A stretch of 64,000 bases of DNA from CAYZJR01 sp964503045 (lineage in GTDB: Bacteria; Cyanobacteriota; Vampirovibrionia; Obscuribacterales; Obscuribacteraceae): the NCBI GenBank assembly GCA_964503045.1, contig CAZCZI010000013.1, forward strand, positions 76,439 to 140,438, read 5' to 3'. The notes under the pieces were generated by a model that did not search any database, was not told where the DNA came from, and saw only the letters and a list, made by a program, of their open reading frames with translations. This document shows, piece by piece, positions 16,630 through 25,964 of the stretch. The position numbers and the translations under genes were made by a program. Within the stretch, counting starts at the first letter, position 1. Every line of letters begins with the position of its first letter.

Positions 16630-16706
16630 CGCAAGCGCACCGCATATAGAGGTACGAGAAGTTCGTCTTTCAACGAACTCCCCATACATTTATGTGTGCG
16701 CTTGCG
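16630..16706 (-). other. long hairpin in the prkA-DUF444 gap
   Basis: CGCAAGCGCAC (16630-16640) pairs with GTGTGCGCTTGCG (16694-16706). An inner stem pairs AGTTCGT with ACGAACT. It lies in a 480-base gap (16407-16885) between the first PrkA gene and DUF444. A second small stem, GGCAAGC/GCTTGCC (16862-16879), lies just after the PrkA stop. Nothing coding is seen in this gap. The elements may set the kinase-to-partner expression ratio or mark a second promoter region. Confidence 0.55.
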
Positions 16707-16885
16707 AGAACCGCCCCCCGCCTTCCTCTAATAGGCACAACCAGACAGCCTGCTTTCAGAGACTCTTGACCGCTCCTTCTGGCGACGCAATCGTTTAACT
16801 GGCGCCGGAGCGCTGGAAGCCGCTTTCGCAGCTCCCAGACGCTTACCGACACCAGTTATCCGGCAAGCTTACGCTTGCCAGCCGA

Positions 16886-19075
16886 TTACGCCTCCTTCAG
16901 GAAGTCGCGGGTCTCCTCGGCTTCCTTGAGCACTTCCTCGGCGGTGTACTCGTCGAAGCCGTGGTCACGGATCAAGCGGTCCTTCACACCCGCGAGCTTG
17001 CGCTTGTCCTCTTCGGAGCCAGCGTTCTGCGAGTTGAGGATGCGAGCCGTGTCCTTGACCTTCTTGCAGACGAAACGCTCGATGGCGCGCTGCAGAGGCT
17101 CGTAGCAGGTGAAAGGAACGTCGATGACCTTGTTGTCGGCCATGTAGGCGGCGACGACCGAGGCAACCTCGGCGCGGAACGACTTGGACTGAGCCGACGT
17201 GATGTTCAGCTCGGGGTCCGCCTCGATCTCACGCATGAAGTCCTCGTCCGGACCGCTCTTCCACATGCTGCCGGAAGCGCTGCGAACCGACGTGCCGCGG
17301 TTGAACGCCTGCACGTTGTCGAAGTACTTCTTGAACACGTTCTGGCACTCGTCGCGGAAGTTCTCCACCATGGCGGCGAGAACCACGCGAGCCAGACGCT
17401 TGCGGCGCCACTCGTCGAGCAGCGAGCTCACGAAGATGCGGTAGCGCTCACGGACCTTCTCGTCTCCGATGAGACGGATTTCCGCGTAGAGCGCGTCACG
17501 CAGTTCGCGGCTGGTGACCGCCTTGTTCTTGACCATCGCCTGCGAAGCGAGCGAGGTCAGCAGCTTCGCGCAGAAGCGGGGCGAGATGCCGTCCATGCCT
17601 TCCCAGGGGGTGGCATTGCGCTTGAGCGCCTGGACGTCGATCTTGGTGCCCATGCCGCGCAGACGCGACTCGTCGCCGTTGTAGGCGTCGAGCTTCATCA
17701 TCAGGTCGCGGACCTGGCTGTCGTCCTCGAGGCGCGTGAGCACCGCGAAGCGAGCGATGTACGGCATGATGGTCGGCTCCAGGTGGACGCCGCCCTTGGT
17801 CATCGACTTGGCGAAGTCGGTGCCGCCCCACAGCTTGCCGAGCACCTTCTCCATCTCAGACGCTTCCAGCGGATACGGGAAGTTGATCTGGACGAAGCGG
17901 TCCAGGTACGGCTCGTTCTTGGGCTCGTTCTTGAACTCCCGGAACTCCGGAGCGTTCGAGTGATACACCAAGATGCCGTCCCAGTGCAGGTTGAGGCGCA
18001 GCGGGTCAGGAGCGGGGATGCTCTTGTCCTGCGTCGCTTCCAGCACGGAGCGGTGCGCTTCCTTCGGGTTCTTGAAGCCCTCGACGAACTCCAGGAGACC
18101 ACGGTTGGACAGGTTGTACGCGCCGTTCAGGATGACGGCACGCGGGTCGTCGCGCTTGACGTTGCCGAGCGCGGCGATGTCCTCTTCACCGATCATGACG
18201 CGGAGGTCGAAGTTCAGCGGCTGCACTTCCTTCACGGAAGCGATACCGACCGAACCTTCCTGGTCATCGGCGAAGTAGAAGGACGAGATCGGGAACTGCG
18301 CCAGCTCCACCGTATCGGTGTTGAACTGACCCAGGACGCGGTCCTTGGAGACCGGGTCGGGGTACCCGACGTTGGCGCGGGTCGAGCGCGGCAGTCCGAG
18401 ACCGAACACGATGGCGCTGACGAGCAGCTTGCCATCGGAGATCTCGCACAGGCCCTCGAAGCCCGGCTCGGCGCCAGCCGCGGTGAACGCAGCCACGCAG
18501 TCCTCGTTGGCGAAGTTGAGCAGACCCTCGGTGTCCAGACCCAGGTCCTTGAGGATCTGAGTGCGGGCCGCCTTGAGGCTCACCTTCTCCGTCAGGCTCT
18601 TCTTCTGAGCAGCCTGCGGGATGAGGTACAGGAGGTTCAACGGGTTGACGCGCATGGGCGAGCCATCCGCGTACGGAATCGGCTCGCTGGTCTTGAGGAT
18701 GTCCTTCAGACGCTTCACGAACTGGGACTTGCCCGAGCCCTTCGGTCCGATCAGGACCAGGACCTGGTTGTCCGCTTCACCACCGTGAATGGCGGCGCCG
18801 AGGTAGTTCGCGACCACCTCGTGGATGGCCGGCTCGATGCCGTAGAAGTCACGGAAGGCGTTGTAAGCAACGATGGAATCCTTGCCGAAGATGCGAGCGA
18901 GCTTGTCGCTGCGCATCACGTTCACGCCCTGACGCACGACCAGCCGGAACAGGCGGGCCTTGGCCGACTCGACGTAGGCCGGGTGCTTCTTGACGAGAGG
19001 GAGAAACTCCCGCAGCGTGCCGGAGTACGGCGCTTCGGGAAGATAGAACTGTTCGCTCAGTTTGACGGTGCTCAT
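16886..19075 (-). CDS. prkA: PrkA family serine protein kinase / AAA protein (copy 1, canonical)
   Basis: This protein has 729 residues; the family is usually about 640-680. Walker A GPKGSGKS is at 110-117. The characteristic RGLLEFVE...LEATQ block follows, then a HSN...F-x-N...LDR segment that matches the YeaG/PrkA AAA domain closely. The C-terminal PrkA domain occupies the last 250 residues. PrkA-type kinases phosphorylate targets in stress and stationary phase together with YeaH. The start is set at the ATG at 19075, with AAAGG 8 bases upstream; a GTG 9 bases earlier is possible. It lies directly behind a second PrkA gene. Confidence 0.93.
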   Translation of the reverse strand: MSTVKLSEQFYLPEAPYSGTLREFLPLVKKHPAYVESAKARLFRLVVRQGVNVMRSDKLARIFGKDSIVAYNAFRDFYGIEPAIHEVVANYLGAAIHGGEADNQVLVLIGPKGSGKSQFVKRLKDILKTSEPIPYADGSPMRVNPLNLLYLIPQAAQKKSLTEKVSLKAARTQILKDLGLDTEGLLNFANEDCVAAFTAAGAEPGFEGLCEISDGKLLVSAIVFGLGLPRSTRANVGYPDPVSKDRVLGQFNTDTVELAQFPISSFYFADDQEGSVGIASVKEVQPLNFDLRVMIGEEDIAALGNVKRDDPRAVILNGAYNLSNRGLLEFVEGFKNPKEAHRSVLEATQDKSIPAPDPLRLNLHWDGILVYHSNAPEFREFKNEPKNEPYLDRFVQINFPYPLEASEMEKVLGKLWGGTDFAKSMTKGGVHLEPTIMPYIARFAVLTRLEDDSQVRDLMMKLDAYNGDESRLRGMGTKIDVQALKRNATPWEGMDGISPRFCAKLLTSLASQAMVKNKAVTSRELRDALYAEIRLIGDEKVRERYRIFVSSLLDEWRRKRLARVVLAAMVENFRDECQNVFKKYFDNVQAFNRGTSVRSASGSMWKSGPDEDFMREIEADPELNITSAQSKSFRAEVASVVAAYMADNKVIDVPFTCYEPLQRAIERFVCKKVKDTARILNSQNAGSEEDKRKLAGVKDRLIRDHGFDEYTAEEVLKEAEETRDFLKEA

Positions 19076-19124
19076 GATGTTCACCTTTCTCTAGGTTGAG
19101 AGTTAGGAGGCAGAGGAAGCCGGC

Positions 19125-21284
19125 TTACGCCGACTTCCAAAGCTCGAATTCCTTGAAGTACTCCAGAGCTGCCTTCAGGCAGTGGTCGGAATAACCGAGT
19201 TGCTTCAAGCGGTCAATGGACTCCTTGCGGAACGCTTTCTCTTCGACAGAGAGGTTGACGTCTTCCGCAGTCAGGAGTTTTTGCACCTTGTCAGCAATCT
19301 CGCTGTTGAGGCGCTTAGCAATCGCCTTCTCGAGGTCAGGCTGCGTGTGCCAGTCGATCACGACGTGGTCGCACGGACCGTCTCCTTGGTGGAGATGGTT
19401 GGCCGCCTGGAGAAGTGCCACGATGTCCGAGGACAGACCGCGGCGGAACTGCTCGCGGTCCTCGACGTACGTCTTGCCCATGCTCGTCTCGAGCTGCTCC
19501 AGGAACGCGACATCGATGTCGACGTTCTTCTGGTGCCGCTCGTCGAACACCTTCTTGTGTCCGCCTGCCCACGCCGTGGCGTGAGAGCGGTACTTCGAGA
19601 AGATCTCGTTTGCACGAGACTCGAAGTCCGGGGCGAACTGAAGCAGCATCTGCTCGCGCAGAAGCCGGCGGTATTCCTTTTCAATGATGCCCGGCTCGCC
19701 GAGGCGAGTGGACGCCATCTTGAGGTGAACCTTGCAGCGCTCCAGCACCTTCGTCTCCTGGGACGTGAGTCCCGGGCTCTTCATGTGCTGTTCGATGCGC
19801 GCATACAAGTAGTTCATGACCGCAAGGGCGGTGACGCACTTGTGCTTGGAAGCCATGCCCAGCTCGCAAATCTGCGAGATGCAGGACAGCATGAAGCCCA
19901 TGTTGAGCCCATACTTGCCCTCATCGTCACCGACCTGCGTCCAGATGTCGGCCACCTGCACGTTTTTCGCAGCCTCATCGGACTGCGGCTTGGTGCCCAT
20001 CGAAGCGAGACCGCCACCCCACGGGTTGGAGGGGACGACCGTGCTCTGCTTCTTGGGCACGACGATGGACTCGCCGTTGTACATCCGAATACGCGTTGAC
20101 AGGTCGATGCCGGCGTCCAGCTTGGTGGTGTCTTCCACCATGCGGCTGGCCACAGCAAGCATCGCTGCCATGTGCAGCGCGAACGGATCGAGACTGGGGA
20201 CTGCCTTGAGCTTCTTGATGAAGTCCTTATAGGCAGCCTCTTCCTCGCACACGACGGTGTTGTACAGCATCGTGAGTACGCGGGTACGGCGAGTGAAGGC
20301 ATCGGGATCTTGCTGATCCTTGATGAACTGATTCCACGCGCCTTCGTTCGTCTCGAGGACGATCAAAGAATCGAGCGGTACGAAACCAGTCGAGGTGCCG
20401 CAGCTATTGCCACCGCCGGACGGCATGCGCCGCCCTTCCGTGGCTTCGAGCAGCACCTGCAGCTGGCTGACACTACCGGCTTCGGCGCCCTTTGCAGAAA
20501 ATGCTTCCTGCAGACGGTTGAGCCCGCGGCTTCCCTGCATGAGGGAGGACTGCAGCGAGCAACCGAGACCCGGGGCACTGGGGGTCCACTGGCTGATGCC
20601 AGCATTCCGGGACGACAGACGCAGAGCCTCGACCTGGAGGTTACCCAGGTTGGGCTTCTTCGCCTTTTCCTCGTCACCGACGCCCATCACCTTCTGGAAA
20701 CAGTGAGCGCAGGGCTGCAGCGTCGCTTTCATGAGTTCGGCGAGCTGGTCTTTGCCTTCTGCGTCCACCATTCCGAGCTCCTTGGCCAGCTGTTTGAGTT
20801 GAGCCGGCTTCAGAAGATTCAGAAGGTTGAGCGGGTTTTCGTGAACGGGGCAGTCCTTCACGGCGTAGACGATCTGTCCTTCGAGAAGGGCGATCATCGC
20901 ATCCACGAGGAACGACTTGCCCGAGCCCGGTCCACCGAAAATCGTCAGCATCTGACGAAGTTGGTAACCGTTCTGGGCGGCGGCCTCATAGTGCTTCATG
21001 AGCCGGGCGACAACGCGCTGACTGCCGCGGACGTGATCAAACGCTGAATATGCCGGGATCTTCATGGACCGCAGCATTTCCAGATAGGGGCGCCGCTCCG
21101 GGCTGGCCTGCTCGATGTCTACCTCACCCGCTTCCTTGACGGCGCGGACGAAGAGAGCAGCAGCCGTATCGGCGCGCTCGGGATGCTCCTTGAGTGACGC
21201 AAGGAGTTCGCGAAACGTAATCGTCTCTTCGACCAGCGGGGCGAGCCCAAGCAGGTCGTTGAGGTTATCTTCGGGTTTCGACAT
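19125..21284 (-). CDS. second, diverged PrkA-like AAA protein (copy 2)
   Basis: This 719-residue protein has Walker A GGPGSGKS at 117-124 and the PrkA-type 'NPLNLLNLL' segment, paralogous to copy 1. The region matching RGLLEFVE reads RGLNRLQE, so one acidic residue near Walker B is replaced by Arg. An insertion with CAHC (about 192-195) and a Gly/Ser-rich loop are extra. ATP hydrolysis or kinase activity may therefore be altered. It is the first gene of the cluster, 49 bases before copy 1, which suggests a heteromeric pair. The start at 21284 has AGGAGG upstream. Confidence 0.85.
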   Translation of the reverse strand: MSKPEDNLNDLLGLAPLVEETITFRELLASLKEHPERADTAAALFVRAVKEAGEVDIEQASPERRPYLEMLRSMKIPAYSAFDHVRGSQRVVARLMKHYEAAAQNGYQLRQMLTIFGGPGSGKSFLVDAMIALLEGQIVYAVKDCPVHENPLNLLNLLKPAQLKQLAKELGMVDAEGKDQLAELMKATLQPCAHCFQKVMGVGDEEKAKKPNLGNLQVEALRLSSRNAGISQWTPSAPGLGCSLQSSLMQGSRGLNRLQEAFSAKGAEAGSVSQLQVLLEATEGRRMPSGGGNSCGTSTGFVPLDSLIVLETNEGAWNQFIKDQQDPDAFTRRTRVLTMLYNTVVCEEEAAYKDFIKKLKAVPSLDPFALHMAAMLAVASRMVEDTTKLDAGIDLSTRIRMYNGESIVVPKKQSTVVPSNPWGGGLASMGTKPQSDEAAKNVQVADIWTQVGDDEGKYGLNMGFMLSCISQICELGMASKHKCVTALAVMNYLYARIEQHMKSPGLTSQETKVLERCKVHLKMASTRLGEPGIIEKEYRRLLREQMLLQFAPDFESRANEIFSKYRSHATAWAGGHKKVFDERHQKNVDIDVAFLEQLETSMGKTYVEDREQFRRGLSSDIVALLQAANHLHQGDGPCDHVVIDWHTQPDLEKAIAKRLNSEIADKVQKLLTAEDVNLSVEEKAFRKESIDRLKQLGYSDHCLKAALEYFKEFELWKSA

Positions 21285-21966
21285 TGCGATCCTCCTTCAG
21301 GGGTTTAGAAGTGGTGAATTACACCAGAGGCTATCGATGATGTTCATGCTCAACGCTCCGTGTGTGGCTTCCGGTGCACGTTTCCTTATCCTCATTTCTG
21401 AAGTCGGGCAACGAACAACGGAGGTCGGCCAATAAACAAAATCCCGCCGGACTAAGACCAAACAACCAACAACTGCTCGCAACCGAAATTCAGCAATGAC
21501 GCACACGATGTGACATCAGACGCTGAACAGAGGTGCGGTAAATCCATGCAAGTGACGAACCGAAGCAGCGATGTGCTTCGGTTCTTCTATTTCAGGGATT
21601 TGTTTTGAGTGAGCGGTTGGGCGTTTGTTTGGTTTCCTGGGAGGGCGGGGTTCTAGAATCGGATATGTCCAACGTATCAAAATGGCCAACAACATCAAAA
21701 TCTCTTTTTTCTCTATAGATCAGGGTTTGCAAGATAATAAAGAAAAGGCTAATCGCGCAAATCCTTGCCCGAGTTACACTTCCGCTTGATAACTAAAATT
21801 TTGGAATATATGGTGCTTGGTTGATGTTGTCATGAGCCCAAAAGTTTTTGTGTGGTCTCTTGAATTTTGGGGTACATTCAGAGACGCGGTGGAGGCTTAA
21901 GAAAACCTTGTGGCGCGGGTTTGTTCTGTTTAAGCTCTTTTGCAAAGGTTAGCGCTGCTCACACAG
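21285..21966. other. intergenic region between prfB and the PrkA cluster
   Basis: No gene is supported. It must contain the promoter of the PrkA-PrkA-DUF444-SpoVR operon at its left end. A stem, GAACCGAAGCA/TGCTTCGGTTC (21557-21583), followed by TTCTATTT looks like a plus-oriented terminator, but no plus-strand gene precedes it. The right 250 bases are AT-rich. Confidence 0.45.
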
Positions 21967-23089
21967 TCACGTAAGCGAGGCTCTCGCTACCGCTTTGAAA
22001 CGTAGGTAACTCTCGATAAAATCATCGAGATCGCCATTTAACACCGCCTCGACATTCGTGGTTTCGCATTTGGTGCGTACATCCTTGACAAGTCGATCGT
22101 CAAGAACATACGACCTTATGGCATTGCCAAAAGTCGCGGCAACGTTGTCTCCCTTGAGTTTTGCCAACTCTTCGTCTCGTTCCTGCTGTTTTATGGCAAG
22201 CAGTTTTGATCTAAGAAGTTCGAGCGCCAGCATTTTGTTTTGCAGCTGACTGCGCTCCTGCTGGCACTTTACGGCGATGCCTGTGGGTTTGTGAACCACT
22301 CTTACCGCGGTCTCCACTTTATTGACATTTTGACCGCCGGCGCCGCCTGAGCGCATGGTGTCCACTTCTATATCGTCGTCTTTGATCTCGATTAGTGAAT
22401 CGATGTCTTCCATCATTGGAGAAACGTCCAGGGCGGCGAAACTGGTTTGGCGTGAATCGTTGCCCTGTTTGAACGGAGATTTGCGCACCAGTCGATGCAC
22501 ACCTTTTTCGCATGCGAAATATCCATAGGCAAAGGGTCCGTCAACTCTAAAGGTAACGCTCTTCAGCCCGGCCTCTTCGCCGGCAGATTGATCGAGAACC
22601 TCGGTTTTGTAGCCTTTGATCTGGCAATATCTCAGGTACATTCGCAAGAGCATTTCCGCCCAATCCTGGGCATCTGTGCCACCTGCACCCGCGTTAATTG
22701 TTACGATGGCGGACGAGTCGTCATATTCGCCGGATAGAAGGCGAGTCATTTCGTACTTAGCGAGATCTCTCGCGAGCTCCTGACATCCCCTTTCCACCTC
22801 ATCTGAAACTGATTCGTCGTTCTCTTCTAATCCCAGCTCAACCAGAACCTCGAGATCGCTTTGTTTTCTCAGCCAATTGTCATGCTGTTCGATCTGAGCC
22901 TTTATCCGACTCATTCTCTGAGTGATCTTCTGGCTTCTCTTTTGGTCTTGCCAGAAATCTGGTTCGAGAGTTTCTTGTTCGAGTTGCGAAAGTTCGTTTT
23001 TCAGCCGGTCTTTGTCAAAGATATTCGCTGACTTTCGTCAGGCGCTCCTCAAGTGCTTCGACTTCTCTTTTTAGCTCGGATAACATCAT
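21967..23089 (-). CDS. prfB: peptide chain release factor 2, with programmed +1 frameshift
   Basis: Release factor 2 recognises UGA/UAA stop codons. Reading starts at ATG 23089 (a second ATG follows at once), encodes 24 residues ending EYL, and meets an in-frame TGA at 23015-23017. A +1 shift at CTT-TGA-C continues for 349 codons, giving about 373 residues, the normal RF2 length (about 365). The SPF codon-recognition tripeptide is at about 204-206 and the catalytic GGQ at about 251-253. The shift lets RF2 scarcity raise RF2 synthesis. No strong ribosome binding site is evident before the first ATG. The gene stands alone. Confidence 0.95.
23014..23023 (-). promoter_or_regulatory. prfB programmed frameshift site
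   Basis: On the minus strand this reads TATCTTTGAC, the near-universal prfB frameshift heptamer with its stop codon. GAGGAGCG about 30 bases upstream is too far to serve as the classical internal Shine-Dalgarno stimulator, and I see none at the usual 3-base spacing. Confidence 0.92.
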
Positions 23090-23243
23090 GGCTTGGCTGG
23101 GTAGACTCTAGTTGTAGTTTGTAGTTGTGTAAGACGTAGATGAACAGATTTGGGCGCCGATCAACGGCAAAAACAAGGTTTCATCCCACTTATTATACGT
23201 ATGAAAATGGTTGTCACCCCTGGTGGTTGTCAGGAGGTTGTGA

Positions 23244-24464
23244 TTGACTCTTTCAGTCTGGTTGGACGACAACATTGAAACCGGCGCCGAGAAACAGCAA
23301 GAGAAGGCTGACGTAGTCATCATCGGTGGTGGCGTCATCGGTTGTGGTGCGGCCTATCTTCTTGCCAAAAGAAAGCTCAGTGTCACGCTTTTGGAAGCCA
23401 ACAAAGTGGCTGGCGGCGCATCTGGTCGCAATGCTGGGTTCGTCATGCGTGGCATTCAAACGTACTACAACTCTGCCGTGAAGATGTATGGGCGTGATAA
23501 AGCCAGGTTCGTCTATGAGTTTGCTCAAGATAACCTCAAACAGATAAAGGCTTTTGTAGATGAGCACGGACAAGATCTGGATTATGAGAGTTGTGGTTCG
23601 TATTTGCTGGCATCGTCTTTGGATGAACTCGAAGATTTATCCCAGTCGGCGGAGTTGATGCTGTCCGATGGGTTCGATTTGACTCTTTTGAAAGAAGATC
23701 CAATCGATCGAGACTTTTATGGTGCAATTTTCAACCCATGTGATGCAGCAATCAATCCGGTCAAATTGGTAAGAGCGCTTTTAACTCACTCAAACGCCAC
23801 TGTCTTTGAAAATGAGCCAGTGACGCGGCTGGAGTCGGGTTCGCAGTCGGGTTCAAAGACGGTGCTCGTGCGCACGGCACATCGCATCATCGAAGCCGAT
23901 CGTGTCTTGCTTGCGACCAACGCCTATGCACCCTTTCTTAACTCCTGGTTTCAGGACAAACTGAAGGCCGTGCGCGGACAGATTCTGGTTACACAGCCAC
24001 TCAAAAAACAGATTTTGACAAATATCTGCTATGCCAACTACGGCTTCGAATATTTTCGCCAACTCAAGGACAAGCGGCTGCTCTTGGGTGGTTGTCGCCA
24101 GTTGTTGGTGGATGAGGAGATAGGTTATGCAGACATTGTGACGAAACCGGTGCAGCAAGCCTTGGGAAACTATCTCAAAGACCACTTCCCGGATATTGCC
24201 GGAGTCCCTATAGACTATCGCTTCTCCGGTGTAATGGCGTTTACCAACGATGGGCTGCCAATTGTAGGAGAGTTATCGAAGGTATCCGGCGTGTTCTTTG
24301 CGGTGGCTTGTAACGGTCATGGACTTGGATTCGGATTGAACATGTCGAGGGTTCTGGTAGAGCTGGCGATGGATGGCACCAGTCCTGGTATCTTTTCGCA
24401 GGATCGCGCGTCGCTGACTAACCAGATGTCGCTGGCGCAAAAAAGAGATGAGAAGGGACCCTGA
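23244..24464 (+). CDS. FAD-dependent oxidoreductase (DAO family)
   Basis: This 406-residue protein has an N-terminal dinucleotide fold, VVIIGGGVIGCGAAYLL (GxGxxG at 28-33), and an acidic residue closing the second strand (LLEAN, about 49-53). GGASGRNAGF follows, the FAD-contacting motif of amine/amino-acid oxidases of the DAO/OrdL/PuuB type. The C-terminal end has the family FAD motif with NGHGLGFG. The substrate cannot be told; a free amino acid or polyamine is likely. The start is TTG at 23244, with a perfect AGGAGG 6 bases upstream. No partner gene is adjacent. It is convergent with the TIG-domain gene. Confidence 0.88.
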   Translation: MTLSVWLDDNIETGAEKQQEKADVVIIGGGVIGCGAAYLLAKRKLSVTLLEANKVAGGASGRNAGFVMRGIQTYYNSAVKMYGRDKARFVYEFAQDNLKQIKAFVDEHGQDLDYESCGSYLLASSLDELEDLSQSAELMLSDGFDLTLLKEDPIDRDFYGAIFNPCDAAINPVKLVRALLTHSNATVFENEPVTRLESGSQSGSKTVLVRTAHRIIEADRVLLATNAYAPFLNSWFQDKLKAVRGQILVTQPLKKQILTNICYANYGFEYFRQLKDKRLLLGGCRQLLVDEEIGYADIVTKPVQQALGNYLKDHFPDIAGVPIDYRFSGVMAFTNDGLPIVGELSKVSGVFFAVACNGHGLGFGLNMSRVLVELAMDGTSPGIFSQDRASLTNQMSLAQKRDEKGP

Positions 24465-24478
24465 GAAGACCGTTTTTT

Positions 24479-25567
24479 CTAGTCACTCTTCCAATTATCA
24501 GGAGTGGGTTGATCTGGCGTGTCCTTTGGCACTTCGCGTGCGGAGACGTTGACGATCACACTTCCTTTTGAAGCCATTCCGTTGGTTTTTACGGTTATGG
24601 CGACATTGAATTGAGGCGCATCAAGGTTTGGAACCTGCACAGTAAGCTGGGTATCGCTGCCGTTCACGATTGTTCCGGCCATGCCATTGAAGAAGATTTG
24701 GTTTTCGGCAACGTTCTTGGAAAAGTTCTTGCCATAGACCTGCATCGTTCCCAGAGGTGGAATCGAGAACATGTTGCATGAGGTGACTTCAGGTGGAACT
24801 TTCACGATCAAATTGAACGGGTCGAGTTTGATGTTTCCCACATAAGCCTGAACCACTTGTTTGCCGCCTGGAGCATCTTGCGGTACTGTGAACGTAAGAG
24901 TCTTGTCTGTGACTTCGGTTACTGTGGCAGCCTTATCTGCAACCAAGATGCGATACGACTTGATTGTTTTAGGGAGTCCTTTTCCGGTTAGCACCACCTT
25001 CTCGTTAGGACCCGCTGTATCAGGAGCCATAGCGCTCAACTTGATCTTTGGAGTGGTTAGCTTCCAATTGATGGAAGCGCCTGGTGGTCCATAGGCTTCA
25101 ATCTCAATTTGTGTGCTGCCCGACAAGGCGCCCGTCATATCGAGCACCAACGTGTCGCCTTTGAAGTCGAGGTTTGTAGCCACTCTTCGACCAGCGATGT
25201 CGATAGCCAGACGCTGGATTTTCGGCGCACCGCTCGGTCCGTTTGTGAACGTTAGCGTGAGTGGCAGCTGGTCTTGACCGGCTTGCAAATTGATGTAGTC
25301 GGTGAGATTTTGCCAGGTCAGGGCTGTGGTCGACAGCGGTTTACTCTGATAAATAACAATTGGGGCGTTCGGGTCTGCCTTGGTCGTTGATGAAGATTTG
25401 CTTGGCGGCGGCGGAACCGCTTTCTTCACCGGTGACAAGTTGACCACAGGCGGTGGTGGTGGTGGCAACCTTCTTTGCTGCGCCAGTGCGGGTACAAGAG
25501 CAATACCGGAGAACACCGAAACCGCCGTCGATGTTGCCACACAAGCAGAGTAAATCCGTTTCTTCAT
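24479..25567 (-). CDS. secreted protein with IPT/TIG-type domains
   Basis: This 362-residue protein has a signal peptide (1-29, cleavage after ALA), a run of six prolines (35-40), then beta-rich modules. Two segments look like IPT/TIG immunoglobulin-like domains: about 170-245 (starting near 'SAMAPDTAGPNEKVVLTGKGL') and about 250-335 (with 'GTMQVYGKNFSKN' and 'DTQLTVQVP'). TIG domains are common in cell-surface proteins. The start at 25567 is chosen for its signal peptide; a longer frame to 25654 begins with a Lys-rich stretch. Two palindrome copies lie in the divergent region upstream. Confidence 0.7.
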   Translation of the reverse strand: MKKRIYSACVATSTAVSVFSGIALVPALAQQRRLPPPPPPVVNLSPVKKAVPPPPSKSSSTTKADPNAPIVIYQSKPLSTTALTWQNLTDYINLQAGQDQLPLTLTFTNGPSGAPKIQRLAIDIAGRRVATNLDFKGDTLVLDMTGALSGSTQIEIEAYGPPGASINWKLTTPKIKLSAMAPDTAGPNEKVVLTGKGLPKTIKSYRILVADKAATVTEVTDKTLTFTVPQDAPGGKQVVQAYVGNIKLDPFNLIVKVPPEVTSCNMFSIPPLGTMQVYGKNFSKNVAENQIFFNGMAGTIVNGSDTQLTVQVPNLDAPQFNVAITVKTNGMASKGSVIVNVSAREVPKDTPDQPTPDNWKSD

Positions 25568-25770
25568 GAGCCTGCTTCTTCCCTTTTTGTTGGCGCCAGA
25601 CTTTTTGCCAGTGCCTTTAACTGACAGTACATTATAAGTGTGTTTGGAATTCAAGTGAAAACTGCATCAAATCCGGCGTTCTCAGTCAAGCGCATGTACG
25701 GATGTGCTGAAAGGCTGAAAAATACACAGTTTTCGGCGATTGATCTGGCTGAAAAGTTTGTGAATCAGGT

Positions 25771-25837
25771 CTGTTAGATTTTTCCGGGAAAATCAAACAG
25801 CTGATAAGTTGAGATGATTTTTCCAGGAAAATCTAAC
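25771..25837. repeat. dispersed palindrome copies 3 and 4 as a nested, REPIN-like pair
   Basis: Copy 3 (25771-25800) and copy 4 (25811-25837) each contain the core TGATTTTTCC/GGAAAATC. The left arm of copy 3 (GTTAGATTTTTCC) is complementary to the right arm of copy 4 (GGAAAATCTAAC), and the inner arms (GGGAAAATCA and TGATTTTTCC) also pair. The whole 67 bases thus form one larger inverted repeat made of two palindromes. It lies in the 396-base gap between the divergent TIG-domain and HTH genes. Confidence 0.8.
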
Positions 25838-25896
25838 GCCCAAAACCAAAGTCGATTTACTTGAAATTGATGAACCTACCGAATTTGATGAAAATA

Positions 25897-25923
25897 TTGA
25901 ATTGGTCGAATTTATGTTAAAAT
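25897..25923 (+). promoter_or_regulatory. possible sigma-70-type promoter of the HTH gene
   Basis: TTGAAT (25897-25902) and TAAAAT (25918-25923) are separated by 15 bases, about 40 bases before the ATG at 25965. The spacing is slightly short, so this is only plausible. Confidence 0.35.
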
Positions 25924-25964
25924 AGTCTGCCAACTGAGCGTTCCAACCAGGGGATGAAAAGACA

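Noticed and set aside
16961..19099. 712-codon open frame on the plus strand
   Set aside because: It is antisense to prkA copy 1, whose protein matches PrkA throughout. The antisense frame is open because of the strong third-position G/C bias and has a Leu/Val/Arg/Asp-rich artefactual composition.
23240..23250. GTG start for the FAD oxidoreductase
   Set aside because: GTG at 23240 is in a different frame; TTG at 23244 is in frame and correctly spaced from AGGAGG.
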